64,000 nt of DNA, taken from Euphorbia lathyris. Its lineage: Eukaryota; Streptophyta; Magnoliopsida; Malpighiales; Euphorbiaceae. Below the pieces are notes generated by a model. The model was not told the origin of the DNA. It saw only the letters and a list, made by a program, of their open reading frames with translations, and did no database searches. Numbering within the stretch: the stretch's first letter is position 1; each line of letters opens with the position of its first letter. The translations under genes and the position numbers were made by a program. The stretch covers positions 32,944,256-33,008,255 of the forward strand of contig NC_088911.1 in NCBI RefSeq assembly GCF_963576675.1, written 5' to 3'. Positions 21,971-33,469 of the stretch are shown here, one piece after another.

Positions 21971-23831
21971 TGAAGGAAATTAGGGCTAAGGTATAGCAGC
22001 GGAATATAAAATTTTTAGCCTATTTCCTTTTAACCATAGGATCCGTTAATCGTTATTTCATATAAAGAGGGATAAGAAGGAATACCTTTCGATGAACAAT
22101 CTACCGTTGTTAAAGAAGCGCCCACAATTCTTCTCCGAGGTTCCAACCACAAAGTTTAATACGGTGAGGCTAAGATGAAATCAACCCTTATGAGATGCAA
22201 CCAAAATAGATTGCCTCTAATTAACCAACACAAGATCAAGGAGAAAGAGGGATGAATAAGATTAATCAATCGATGGAATGCCGTATGAATTCTTATCCAC
22301 GAACTTGGGGAATAGAATTCTTTTCTCTCTCTCTCTAAGCAATTTCAAAAATCACAAGTGGGGAGGCTTAGGGCTTGGTCGAAATTCACTAGGGAGGGGT
22401 ATATATATTAGCTTGTATCTAAACCCTAGTTAGATAGGAATAGGTTACTTAATAGGAATCCAATTCGGAAAAGGATTCCTAATTATTATCTCACTATATA
22501 TCTAATATATTTAGGATAATAATAAATAACCTAATTGGATAATAATAGGAGAATATTAATCTAATTAAAACTCCTAATTAAATTATCTCTTAATTAATTT
22601 AATTCATAATCCTAGTCAAATTAGGATTAATGGAATAAAATCAATCCCTTACTAATACATACAAATTTCGCCCCCTCCTTGTATTTGGGCCTTACTGGGC
22701 TTAATTGGGCTTCCATCTATTAATCACATCCATCTCTCTTTTGGTTCCAAGTCTTATGTGTGATCCATTAGGTCCTTACTACTTCTGGCCGTATGCAACC
22801 TATTAAATTAATTTCTTCAAGAATTATATTTAATCCCTTGCATAACGGAATGATGTACAGAGTATGTTATTGGCAAGTCTGTAATCATTCCCCCAGAGTT
22901 CGTTAAGAAGACATGTTGATTCTGTCGTTAACCCTTCCGTATTAGTTACGGTATAATACGATCCTTTATCAACTACATCCTTGAACTGAATCTTATGACT
23001 ATGGGTAATGTCAAGTCACATATAGCGAGACGTTAGTTTTACTTGTTATTGGCCGAGTCAACTCAAAAAGATAGGTTAAGTGAAATCTGTATTTCTACTC
23101 TTAAGCTATCACCTTGCAAGGGTTTAGAGTCAAGTCTTCCACAAGCGATCCTTGGATGTATCTCCCATTAATCGGGAGTGATAAATGCTCAATCCAATGT
23201 ATAACTACCCTGAAATTACTTCCTGTGACACCCAACCTTTGCAGTTCACACCCCAGAGTCATCTCTGTTAACGATCGTGGGACCACAGGATCAAAGTCTC
23301 ACATTCAGTAATTCAGGATGACCAATTAACATCCCTTTGAGTCTGAGGATTAGTTATACCTATTAATACCAATGAGATGAACAGTTGACAAGGATGAATC
23401 TACCCATCCTGTTATCTCAAATCGGATCCCCAATCCTAATGAACAACGTTTCATCGGATCTATGTAACTGTCCAAATATCTGTATATATGAAGCTTGTGA
23501 GATCAGCTTTCAGTCGGACAGAAGACATTGTTACATACAAGTCTCAACAGTGATATATCAATCCTAAACATATCACTCGACTTGGGGTGGTTTTAAGTTT
23601 ATTAGTTTATTATAAAGTTTTGTCTCACTTCATGCTTGTATGAACACTTTATAATCACTTTAAACAAACTTACAGATTTCCTTTTATTAGACTTTATTTA
23701 GTGCTTAAAAGGGATTGCCTTTATATAGTTATAAAACATATATCTCATTAAAACAAATGATATAAAGAACAATTCATTTACAATAAGTTTGTATCCTGCA
23801 ACAATTGACTATAGAACACAAAACCCCAACA
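21971..23831 (-). repeat. 5' LTR of nested copia, full length
   Basis: 1,861 bp, ends TG...CA in element orientation. Contains the segment of about 1.19 kb missing from the 3' LTR (about 22411-23600) and a TATATATA promoter-like stretch near 22400-22410 followed by about 430 bp of R/U5. A related LTR family is present as the solo LTR at 49.1-52.2 kb. Confidence 0.93.
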
Positions 23832-23833
23832 GT

Positions 23834-25989
23834 GGGGTTCGACAGGGAGATCCTCTCTCCTCAACTCTATTCGGAATTGCTGAAGATTTCCTTGGAAGAT
23901 GGGTCTCCAAACTGGTTAGTGAAGGAAGACTTGATCCTATGCGCTATACAGGAAGCTGTGCCTTCCCATCTCACCTATTATTTGCTGATGATTTGATGAT
24001 AGTTTGTCATGCATCTGTGAAAAACATGACCTGCATCAAAGACCTTTTCAGCTTCTATGATGCGAACTCCGGTCAGACTGTGAATTGGGATAAATCTCAG
24101 GTCATTTTTGGGAATTTCATTACACCGGCTCGGAAAAATCGGCTATCTGACATCCTTAGGATTAAATTAGCTTCGCTGCCTTTGATCTACCTCGGGGTTC
24201 CGTTGTTTCAAGGAATGCCTAGAACTCGCTTTTTACAACCGTTTGTTGACAGGTTCATTAGCAAGTTCAGTAATTGGCGTGGTAAATCTCTCTCTTTTGC
24301 TGGTCGTCTAACACTGATTAAGGCATCACTGACTGGAGCTTTGGTGCACTCGTTTCTAGTGTATAAATGGCCTGCGACTCTCCTTGCAAAAATTAACAAG
24401 GCGGTTCGAAACTTCTTATGGACTGGGGATAGGGATAGCAGGAAACTCATTACTGTGCCCTGGAAAATTTGCTGTCAGCAGCTTGCACATGGAGGACTTG
24501 GAATCAAAGAGTTCAAAACATTCAATTTGGCGCTGATTGCAAAGATGTGCTGGGAGATCTTACAGGGCAGGAGTTTTATCGCATCCCTATTATGCAATCG
24601 CTTCCTTGAACCTTCTGGTTTACCGAGAAGGTTTATATCCAGTTCATCTATTTGGACCTCGATGAAAAGTCTTTATGATCAGATCAGAGCTGAGACGACT
24701 TGGTGGTTTGGAGAGGGGTCGAATTTAAATTTTTGGACTGACAGGTGGATTGTCCCTACGATTGCAGACCGAATCAACATTCCACGAAAAACTCAAGCTA
24801 CAATGTTCAGACCTCTTCACAAATTGAGAATTAATGGAAATTGGGCTAATCTGGACTTTCCCGAGTAGAGTACAGGAAGCAGGCCGTGGTATTGAGCCTA
24901 TTGAAGACTGCGATTGTTGTATCTGGCAGCCTGCACCCTCAGGGAAATTGACGGTGAAGGATTTCTACGCTGAGAGGCGTCACAGGAATGCAGTGAACTG
25001 GAGCAAACTGATCTGGAATCCATTCATTCCTTCTAGTCGGGCGGCTGTTTGCTGGAAACTTCTGCATGGAAGAATTGCAGTTCAGTCATTGATTCAGGCA
25101 CGGGGAATCATCATTGCTCAGAGATGTGAGTTGTGCAAAGCGGATGGTGAGAATATTGGTCTCCTGTTTGCAAGTTGTAAGGTTGCAAAGGAGCTGTGGA
25201 AAGTTGTTTTTGATCTGAATGAGGTATGTTGCAGAATTTCACTTGATTTTGCTGGTTTTTTTAATGCCATATGCGAGACCCGTGTTAGAAGAAGTAGGAG
25301 AAGGAGATGGTGGTATTCTGTGGTCACCTACTGCTGGTTCATTTGGACCACTTGTAACCGAGCTATTTTTGAAAGTGAGCTCCCCTCAATAAATCTTGAA
25401 AACTCGTCTGCTGCACTTTATTGTTGAGTTCGACGGGTTGGCTACTGACCATGTTCGACCTCCACCTGAACCGGACTATGTGACTGTGAGATGGGTTGCA
25501 CCTCCGCGTGGATGGATCAAGGTGAATACGGACGGTGTAGCAGACCACAATGGTAAGTTCGGTGCAGGAGGAGTGTATCAGAATTATAGAGGCTTCGCCC
25601 ACGGAAGCTACGCATTTCCTATCCAGAACTCACAAGCTCATGAGGCAGAAATGCAGGCAATTATCCATGCTGTCAAGGAGGTGTGGGACAGAAATTGGAG
25701 GCGACTTTGGATTGAGTCGGATTCCAGTTATGCAGTGAATTTGCTTCGAAATAAGGTGAGAGAAGTTCCGTGGAGAATTAGAAGAGAGTGGCTGAAATGC
25801 CTAGCCAGGCTTAATGATATGGACTGGAAGGTTACCCACATTCACAGAGAAGGTAATCAGACGGCTGACCGGCTCGCAGGATATAGGCAAATGGCAGATG
25901 ACACTCATTGGTGGGACACTGCTCCATATTTTTGCCAGGCGTTCTTTTTTGATGATTTGTGCAATGTAGCACATATCCGCTTTATGTAA
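23834..25989 (+). pseudogene. LINE ORF2, second part: RT palm/thumb, zf-RVT, RNase H
   Basis: Continuation after the copia insertion. GVRQGDPLSSTLFGIAED starts at 23834, then HLLFADDLMIV (the catalytic FADD, about 23975-24005), a thumb/linker with LIYLGVPLFQG and SLSFAGRLTLIKA, and WTDRWI near 24735. A frameshift around 24840-24866 moves to a frame with the zf-RVT domain (PSSRAAVCWKLLHGRIAVQS, then CELCKADGENIGLLFASC, about 25030-25170). A second frame change near 25420 leads to the RNase H domain: WIKVNTDGVAD (first Asp, about 25510), AEMQAI with Glu (about 25645), ESDSSYAV with Asp (about 25715) and HREGNQTADRLA (about 25845-25880). All four RNase H acidic motifs are recognisable. The stop is at 25987-25989. 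Confidence 0.9.
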
Positions 25990-26152
25990 CTTTCTATTTT
26001 CTTTTATTACTTTCCCTTTGTTTGACTTCTTCCTCCTCTGTTTCCTCTATTCTTTTTCCTTTATTAATAATATCCGGGTTGTTGGCTCCGTCGGAGGTGC
26101 CAATCTAGTTGGGATGTCCGGACTGCCTTCGCGTCCCATCTTTCAGAGAAAA
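25990..26152 (+). other. LINE 3' untranslated region and tail
   Basis: T/C-rich stretch then taataatatccgggttgttg and the end agagaaaaa, immediately before the second copy of the 17-bp target duplication (26153-26169). Confidence 0.8.
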
Positions 26153-26169
26153 AAATAAGCTGTCATTGT

Positions 26170-26460
26170 AACATGCGTAATATGACAGCCTACAAATAGG
26201 CTTATGTCATGTGACATGCCTTCACATGAGAGAACCCAACCATCGTTTGAAGGTCCATCAGATGGTAGCGAGACCCGTGTCAATTTTATTTCTTACGAGA
26301 CGACGTTTCTGAATCATCGCTTGAAGGGCGTTTTAGCGTAGTGACACCTCATCCTTATAGCGAGACCCCACCGAAAATGTTACTAAAACTCATTTTGACA
26401 AAGTAATCTCACCCCTTTATTCCAACCAAGCTAACTTATGAGGCTTAAGGTGTTTCTCAG
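26170..26460. other. Spacer
   Basis: No gene seen. It resumes the sequence interrupted by the LINE; tgtcat and atgaca words recur. Confidence 0.4.
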
Positions 26461-27757
26461 GTAAGAGTTCTAATTTTCGGACTCCATCAATAGAAATTAT
26501 ATTTTCACAATTGTAGAATCAATCATGAATTTACACACCTTACCTTCAATGGTATATGTTGATTGGAAAATATTGCTTCACATACAATCATCCTCAATAG
26601 CTCTCAGTGTCAGACAAGATCTCTTCACCACCAACGCAGTACTGACGTCTCCCATCATGATTTCCTTATCTATAGAGTCTTTATCAAAAGCTGGACCATC
26701 AGCAAACACATGGTCATTATCCGTTTCGTTATCCTCATTGACACACTTACATGCCTCCTTATATCCCACCTCACCATAAGGGAAACACTTTATTCCACTG
26801 GGACCGACTGTTCTGTTAGCACTAGGCCCAATGCCTACTGGGATTGCTGCCTTCATAGCTTCGCCATCCGAGGAAAACCCTAAACTAAGCGATTTCCCAA
26901 AACCACTGGCACGCCTTTTTTCAACTTGTACAACCTGTTGATGTGCTGTCGAGATGGACATCAGATCAATAATAGTGACAGTCTCTCTAATCTGCTCCTG
27001 CAGATCCCCAATATATCTGCCCACCAGTTGATCTTCTGTTTCTTTCAAGTCATCTCTAGCAATCAATTGATAGAATTCAATTGTATAATCATCAACTGAA
27101 CGACTACCTTATTTCAGATTCTATAACCTCTGGTACATCAGTCATTAGTAATTAAATGGCACGAAACGTCTCCTGTATCTGTTTTTTTTATCTTCTCCCA
27201 ACTTGTGATTTTTGACTTCACCATGTGAACCTAGTTTGCTTGAGTTGTTGCCACCATGACATGGCTCTATATCTTAATGGAGTAGCAACAAGTGGGACCC
27301 TCTTATCTTTTAGCATGCCCTTGAACTCCAGAATTTCCTCCACTGTGGCTAACCAATCAAGGAACTCCTATGGTTAAAGGGAACCACGAAACTCAGGAAT
27401 GTTAGTTCTCATACCAGACTCCTAGCGTCTATTGTCCCCTACAATATGCGGATGTCAATGGCCCATCAGCTCCTTGTAATACTCATCGTATGTCTCCTCA
27501 TCACTATCGATCCCTTCAGCGAAAGGATTCCTTCTATCATCATGATTAGGGTTCCTTCGATGATTAGGATGTCGCATATTGGGGTTTCTTTGTTCATGCT
27601 CTACGAATAAATCACCCATTCTCCGTGTCAACTGATATGTGATAGCGTCCATCCATTGACCTATCACTTGCTCAACCCGTTGTTCAAGCCTCCGTTCAAT
27701 TTGTTGCAGATCCTCACGACCATACATCTCCTCCACGACTCGTCTTTTTGGGGGCAT
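26461..27757 (-). pseudogene. Ty3/gypsy gag remnant
   Basis: Minus-strand retroelement gag, decayed. It begins MPPKRRVVEEMYGREDLQQI at 27757, a short distance inside a primer-binding site, followed by LEQRVEQVIGQWMDAITYQ and an Arg/Asn/His-rich segment ending DSDEETYDEYY, typical of gypsy gag N-termini. After a stretch with stops (27450-27070, where matches to the gag capsid such as EFLDWLATVEEI can be pieced together), 27066-26578 reads LKETEDQLVGRYIGDLQEQI, then a degraded knuckle (IKCFPYGEVGYKEACK, with one Cys of the expected CCHC replaced by Tyr) and a protease-leading tail (GDVSTALVVKRSCLTLRA). No RT or integrase follows on the left. Confidence 0.8.
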
Positions 27758-27953
27758 AGTGAATATGGTTAGGCTTTGATACCAACTGACACAACGGGAA
27801 TAAATTGACTTCGTTCGGATCGTTGAATTTGTTGCAGATCCTCACGACCATACATCTCCTCCACGACTCGTCTTTTTGGGGGCATAGTGAATATGGTTAG
27901 GCTTTGATACTAACTGACACAACGAGAATAAATTGACTTCGTTCGGATCATTG
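27698..27953. repeat. 128-bp tandem duplication spanning gag start and primer-binding site
   Basis: Copy 1 is 27698-27825 and copy 2 is 27826-27953, both starting aatttgttgcagatcctcac. They differ at a few bases (for example gatacca/gatacta, acgggaat/acgagaat). Each copy holds the first gag codons, the primer-binding site and the LTR edge. Confidence 0.93.
27772..27784 (-). other. Primer-binding site of the gypsy remnant (copy 1)
   Basis: Minus strand TGGTATCAAAGCC, an initiator-Met-type site. The duplicate at 27900-27912 reads TAGTATCAAAGCC, with one change. Confidence 0.8.
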
Positions 27954-28250
27954 AATCACGCACATTTACTGATCAAACTGTCTAATGCATCTAAAAATAG
28001 AGTTTAAATAGATAAACCTAACCCTAACCCTAAAGGTAAAAGGAAGAAAATAGAAAAATTACAAAAATACCCTAAAAACAGTAAATTGTGTTTTTAGGCC
28101 ATAAGCAAATGAATTTGACCAAAAAGCGTTTGAACACAAAGCAAAGCTGTAACTTTCAATCATTGGCCCGTTAATCATCATGGAAAATGAGAAAATGCGA
28201 AAATCGCGAATTCATCATGGAATCATCCATCATATTTATCTAAAAACTTG
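27915..28250 (-). repeat. Partial 5' LTR of the gypsy remnant
   Basis: Starts tgacacaacgagaataaatt on the + strand just outside the second primer-binding site. No second LTR copy is in the window, so the outer boundary is approximate. Includes a short CCCTAA-rich stretch (28017-28037). Confidence 0.5.
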
Positions 28251-29518
28251 AATGCATCCTTTGCTTCCTTAATCATACTTCTACCAAATATATTGTATTA
28301 ATCACAATATGTCAATTACAGTTCTACCAACTATATTGTATTAATCACAAACAATATGACCCTTAACAACGTTCTAATATAACTTACACCAATATAGTGT
28401 GAGGGGTTGAAGACAACTGATCCATGTCCTAACCTAATTGTTTCAATTTACATAAAAGAGTCCTTTCCTTTCACTCCATTTCCGTACCTGATCTCTATTA
28501 TCTTCTATCTCAGTTTTTTGTTTTTGTGGTTTGGCTGATGCTTAAGCGGATAGATATCAATAATAGTTTTCCTTCTATTATTCTGAACAGTTTCCATCTA
28601 CATTAATTAGATAGTGAAAATTGCACATAAATAGGTAGGGTTGAATGGAGTGAAGAATAATTTAGGGGAAATTATAATTGAAAAAATGAAATGTGATGTG
28701 ATGTGCTATTGTTCCTAGACAGACTTCTTCCAGGTTAAGGACTGCTGAATATAACATGTAAAGTAGTAGTAAATCTTTTGTTATTTGTGAATGATATTGA
28801 GCATCTAGGTAGCCCACTTTATATATAAAAGTAAAATTCCTAGGTAGCTATACGTCCACTCACTATACTATACATTAATTTGAATTGAAGCTGTCCTATG
28901 TTGATGTAGCTAGGGATAATATTTATAAATCATGATGATACAAGCTGGCCTGGCTACCTAGGATTAGACATTCGCGTGCATATTAAATGGGTTGCCTCAC
29001 CTAACAAAAACTATATATTATATTGTAGCTGTTCATTACTGTACAACTTGGGACATCTCTGGCTGGTTGACTAGCTTCTCGTTATCTTCAATTATCTTCT
29101 ATGCAGTGTCTATAGTCTATATTCATATCACTTTCGTTGATGATCCAATGCCCACTTAGGTCCTATTGCTTTCATTCTAACCATTGCTAAAATCATAACC
29201 ACTTTCACTGTAATTGATTCCACCATTTCTTTCTAACATATTAGAGCTTTTATTGAGGTTGAAGTTGGAGTGGTGTAAAAATAGACTAAACTTCATTCTT
29301 AAAAGGTAACTTGAAGAATATTGGTTTTGTTTATGTAAATGAATGAGTTTATATACGGCTCATTAGTTAACTAATATGATGCTGAGTATCTTTGAAGCAA
29401 CTAGGAATGATAATGGCGTATATGAATAACATTATTAACTAAATGATACCATAGGAAATATATAACCACATGTGGAGTGTTGAGAACCTTCAGATCCAGC
29501 GGTCACATAGAGCACTAA
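28251..29518. other. AT-rich spacer with a short tandem duplication
   Basis: No gene found. At about 28278-28345 the phrase ttctaccaa(a/c)tatattgtat plus taatcacaa occurs twice, about 42 bases apart. The rest, to the Tourist MITE, is unremarkable. Confidence 0.5.
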
Positions 29519-30604
29519 GGCTCCATTTGGTACGTTGTAATGAGTGTCGTAATGGAATGATCATTACGATGGAGACCATTACCATGTTTGGTTCATATCA
29601 TTAAATTTTTCTTTACAATTTTATATAATGGTCATTACAAACAAAATAAGTATGAATCCTCATTACAATTGACCCTTGTATTTTTTATTACTAATGACGA
29701 AATACGGAAAAAACATGAACACATAAAAACCGAAAAAATACGAAAAAGAGAAAAACGTGTAAAAACCAAAATATAAAATGCAAAAAATGAAAACGGGAAA
29801 AGACAAAAAAACATGAAAATGATAAAAAAAAATGTGAAAAACACGAAAAAAGAGAGAGAAAAAACAAAAATAAAAAAAACGGAAAAGAGAAAAACAACGA
29901 AAAACGGGAAAACGATAAAAAAATATGAAAAACACGAAAAAAGGAAAAGGAGAAAAAACACGAAAATAAGAAAATAAGAAAATAAGAAAATAAGAAAAAC
30001 GGAAAAGAGAAAAATGGGAAAACGGGAAAACCTGAAAAATGAAAAAAAAAAAGAAAAAACATGAAAACACGAAAAAAAGTAAACGGAAAAATGCGATAAA
30101 TGAAAAAACCAAAAACAAGAAACACAAAAAAAAACATGAAAACAGGAAAAGGCGAAAAACATGAAAACGATAAAAAATATGAAAACCACGAAAAAGGAAA
30201 AGGAGAAAAAAACACAAATGAGAAAATAAGAAAAACGGAAAAAATGAGAAAAATAACGAAAAGCCCGAAAAATGAAAAAAAGGGAAAAACATGAAAACAC
30301 GAATGAGAAAAAAAAAAGGCTGAAAAATGAAAAAAACCTGGGAAAAACATGAAAACAAGAAAAAAAAGTAAACGAAAAAATGCGAAAAATGAAAAAAAAA
30401 GAGAAACACGCAAAAAAGATTTGAAAATTACATTTAACTAATATAAACATACATATTGTAACAATAATTTCATTTTATCAATTTTATTAAATTTGCTAAC
30501 TAAACATGGTAATGAAATCATTATTCCATTCCATTACATTACACTTTTGATTACATTACAATCTTGATTATATTACATTGCATTACAACGTACCAAACAG
30601 ACCC
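29519..30604. mobile_element. Tourist-type (PIF/Harbinger) MITE with a purine-rich core
   Basis: Inverted termini: left ggctccatttggtacgttgt (29519), right in reverse complement gggtctgtttggtacgttgt (30604). The flanking TAA trinucleotides (29516-29518 and 30605-30607) are the usual Tourist target. No transposase. The centre (about 29700-30420) is a degenerate array of A-rich units such as gaaaaacgggaaaa and aaaacatgaaaa. Confidence 0.85.
29700..30420. repeat. Strand-biased purine-rich low-complexity array
   Basis: About 720 bases in which the + strand is overwhelmingly A and G with isolated C and T. Units vary around gaaaaacatgaaaa and gaaaataagaaaataag. The complementary open frames (Phe/Ser-rich) are a by-product of this composition. 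Confidence 0.9.
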
Positions 30605-30607
30605 TAA

Positions 30608-31509
30608 AGGTTTTCCGATCCAGCGAACTTCTAAAAATTGTTTTCCATTAAGGAAAACCCTCTTGCTACCTAAAAGAGACCGTCCACAAGATGTCTCCTC
30701 GAGAAATACTTCACCTAATACAAGAAGAATTGCTTCCTATAAGAAAATAAATTTTTCAGAACGTTATAAATAGACGTGTGTGGTAAACCCTAGAGGTATG
30801 TTAACATCACTAATTCAAAATATTCTACGACTTTCAGCCCTTCAAACCCTTGCTTACTTATTCATCAGGGTGGGTTCGTCGTTCTTACACATTTATGTCG
30901 CGTCAGTTAGGGAACATAAACCAATTTCTATCCAAATATTCTTAGTATCTAATAAATAGAATAAAATTATTGCACAACTAAATATCTCAACACTAAACTT
31001 TAGAATCCTCTTATTCATATCTTACCTCTAGTAATTTAGTCATCACCTTCAAACTCTTTTTTCTGTATTAATACAAGCGGTTATTGTCTACAACCATACT
31101 TGAAAAGTCAGTGACAAACACATGATTACTGCACCATAAATAGGGGGAGACAATTTTATGTATATAATTTTTTTTTGCATGATACATTCTTACACATTTT
31201 TTAGCCAATTTTTTTTCAACATATAGATTTGGAGGGGGACATCTTGCATCCCCAACTCCTCATTTGCCGTGGATAGAGGCCGGAACCACACTCAGGTGCT
31301 AAGCGAAAACCTAGGAAAACTGTTGGTTTTTTGTACGTAAAAGAAAAAAGACAAATAATTATAATACACAGATATTTGAGAAGCATTTGTATTTTTAATA
31401 TGAAAGGGAAAAACTACAAATTATTCAGAGTTGTATGCAATTATTTATACTGCTAAAATACAACTAATTGAAAAAAAATCTATCTAAAATATTCCGATAG
31501 CCCCCTCAA
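30608..31509. other. Spacer with a TATA motif, possible old LTR
   Basis: A TATAAATAGA at 30765-30774 is followed by a CT-rich stretch (30830-30880), a pattern seen in LTR U3/R regions. No paired copy, primer-binding site or coding frame supports a definite call. Nothing recognisable lies in 31000-31490. Confidence 0.3.
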
Positions 31510-31934
31510 CTTGATTGGTCCGCTGAACTTTCAAAGTGTTCCGATAGCTCCATCAACTTGCATAAAATATTCAGTTAGCCCCCTGAACTTGCGCAAAATG
31601 TAATGGATTGATCACTCGATTGCAAAAAAGTAAGTTAAATACGGTAGATGTATTGCACAGGTTTTAAAAAAGTAAAACAATCAAAATCGGGGTATGTGGT
31701 TCTATTATTAGAGAAGACAAGTTTTATAATCGAGTAAGTAATAACTTCATTTTTAATTTATTTTTGAATTATGTAATAACATTTTAAGATGCGTGGAATA
31801 CATTTTCCGCATTTAACTTACTTTTTTGCGATCAAGTGCGATTACGTTTTACGCAAGATTAGAGAGCTAACTGAATATTTTATGCAAGTTCATGGGGCTA
31901 TCAGGATACTTTGAAAGTTTAGGGACCAATCAAG
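31510..31934. mobile_element. Long-inverted-repeat MITE
   Basis: The left arm (cttgattggtcc at 31510-31521, onward about 140 bases to gcaaaaaagtaagttaaata) is matched in reverse complement on the right (about 31800-31934). Subterminal words cccctcaactt, tccatcaactt and cccctgaactt repeat in the arm. The exact ends may lie a few bases outside; no target duplication was resolved. Confidence 0.75.
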
Positions 31935-32782
31935 CTTTTTAGACAAGTTTAGCACGCAAATAATGAATTAAGAGTGGTGAAATTTGTGAAGGAATTACAT
32001 GAGAATGAGAAGTAGGATAAATGGTACAAGCCACTTTTACCATAAAGAAATTAAAAGCTACCCCAACATCACAACAACAAGTCCCCCACATAAGGTGTCC
32101 TTCCTACCAAGTTTTATATTTAAGTTATCAAAGACATGCAAAATTTGATACAACCCTAAAATGGACCCCTCTTTTGCACTTTGCCATCTCATGATCCTAC
32201 AAAACCATTCTCAGTTTAATCGGTGTAAAATTTGAGAGACGTTTAGGTAATGGTTGTATCATTCGATACGTAAGTTGGTGATGTAGTTGCGACTCGGAGT
32301 TTGTTGTTTCAAGAGGTTCTGCTAATCCTGTTTGGTTAGACCATGGGGCCCGAAGCCTCCCGGCCACCGGCTCCACCCTTAAGTATTGTTACTTTTGTCC
32401 CGTGTAGCCCCTTAAGTGTTGGTTTATGTTCAACATATGTAGTATTGTATCAATAGTTCAAAGTAGATAATTAGTTTAAGAGTATTATTTTAAGGTGAAA
32501 GGTTATAAATTCAATCCGCACACTAAACTCATTTTGTGTTTTATAGCTTTATTTATTCGAACTTTATTTTTCCAAATAAAATCTTTATAGCATAACATTT
32601 TTGAATTTATTTTTATTATCTCTTTTCTATAAAAAAAAATTAATTTTTTAAATAACTTAATTTCTAAATTAAATTTTATGAAAATTATAAATAATTTTGG
32701 CTAAAAATAAAAAAGCGTAAAGATATTATAATTTTTAGTCAACATACCTAAACGATAAAGTTTTAACATGTTGGAGGGTAAT
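31935..32782. other. AT-rich spacer
   Basis: No gene seen. A short GC-rich patch at about 32340-32385 (accatggggcccgaagcctc) has no recognised identity. Confidence 0.4.
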
Positions 32783-32790
32783 TTTTTTTA

Positions 32791-33284
32791 GGCTTAATAG
32801 GCACCCAGCCCCCTAAACTTGTAACTTTTTTTCACCTGGCCCCCTCAACTTAGGGGACAACCTCTCAACCCCCTCAACTCTCCAAAAACATCACATACAG
32901 CCCCTTACACCCCTATGTTCGGTCAAAATATTGACCCGTCTAGAAAACACGCTTGACTATTGACCACACCAATGTCACATGTCATTTTTTTTATCAAAAT
33001 TTTCCATTCTGCCATAAGAATTCTGATCGAAATTCATCTCTGGTAGTTGCTCGCCGAGCAGGGGTCTCAATGGAAAAATTTAATAAAAAATGACACGTGC
33101 CATTGGTGTGGTCAACAGTCAAGCGCGTTTTCTACACGGGTCAATATTTTGATCGAACATAGGGGTGTAAGGGGCTGTATGTGATGTTTTTGGAGAGTTG
33201 AGGGGGTTGAGAGGTTGTCCCCTAAGTTGAGGGGGCCAGATGAAAAAAAGTTACAAGTTTAAGGGGTTGGGTGCCTATTAAGCC
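32791..33284. mobile_element. Long-inverted-repeat MITE (Mutator type)
   Basis: 494 bp beginning ggcttaataggcacccagcc and ending in its reverse complement. Arms of about 200 bp are highly similar, each with three cccctcaact-type words. The 8-bp duplication ttttttta flanks it (32783-32790 and 33285-33292). No coding frame. Arm length and duplication size fit a non-autonomous Mutator-like element. Confidence 0.87.
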
Positions 33285-33469
33285 TTTTTTTAACCAGTCC
33301 TAATGGATTGGACTTCGGAAAATTACTTCCAACAACAAGGCTAAAATTACTTCTAAGAATATTTAATAATTTGTTTGAAAACTCTAAAAGAAATTATAAT
33401 ATATATGATATGACGACAATTTAATTATCACAAAAGTTGTTGTATTAAAAAAAACTATTGTTTGTTACC

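Larger units (their letters stand above)
15507..23831 (-). mobile_element. Young Ty1/copia LTR retrotransposon nested in the LINE
   Basis: 8,325 bp on the minus strand, flanked by the target duplication gtggg (15502-15506 and 23832-23836). The 5' LTR (right) is 1,861 bp and the 3' LTR (left) only 670 bp, because a segment of about 1.19 kb is missing from the latter. Shared parts differ at few positions. It has an initiator-Met primer-binding site (about 21954-21969), a long non-coding leader, one gag-pol frame of about 1,300 codons with a single stop, and a polypurine tract (AGTGGGAGTA, 16177-16186 region). LTR termini are TGTTGGGG...TTCCTTCA in element orientation. The coding style resembles the Tork/TAR-like copia groups; that placement is inference. 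Confidence 0.94.
13973..26152 (+). mobile_element. 5'-truncated L1-type LINE, split by a copia element
   Basis: A 17-bp target-site duplication, aaataagctgtcattgt, flanks the insertion (13956-13972 and 26153-26169). The element begins inside the endonuclease domain (the LVIGDFNAV motif at about 13990), so it is 5'-truncated in the way target-primed reverse transcription produces. It ends in a short A-rich tail after RNase H and a 3' untranslated stretch. Without the nested copia element (15507-23831 plus one 5-bp duplication) it is about 3.85 kb. Confidence 0.92.

Noticed and set aside
28017..28037. Telomere-like repeat (CCTAACCCTAACCCTAA)
   Set aside because: Only about three units, in the vertebrate-type hexamer rather than the plant heptamer, and within a retroelement LTR. 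Chance or LTR sequence is enough.
29635..30450. Three long overlapping Phe/Ser-rich open frames on the minus strand (240-271 codons)
   Set aside because: They are the complement of a purine-rich low-complexity array inside a Tourist MITE. All three frames are open at once and have the same biased composition, with no domain.
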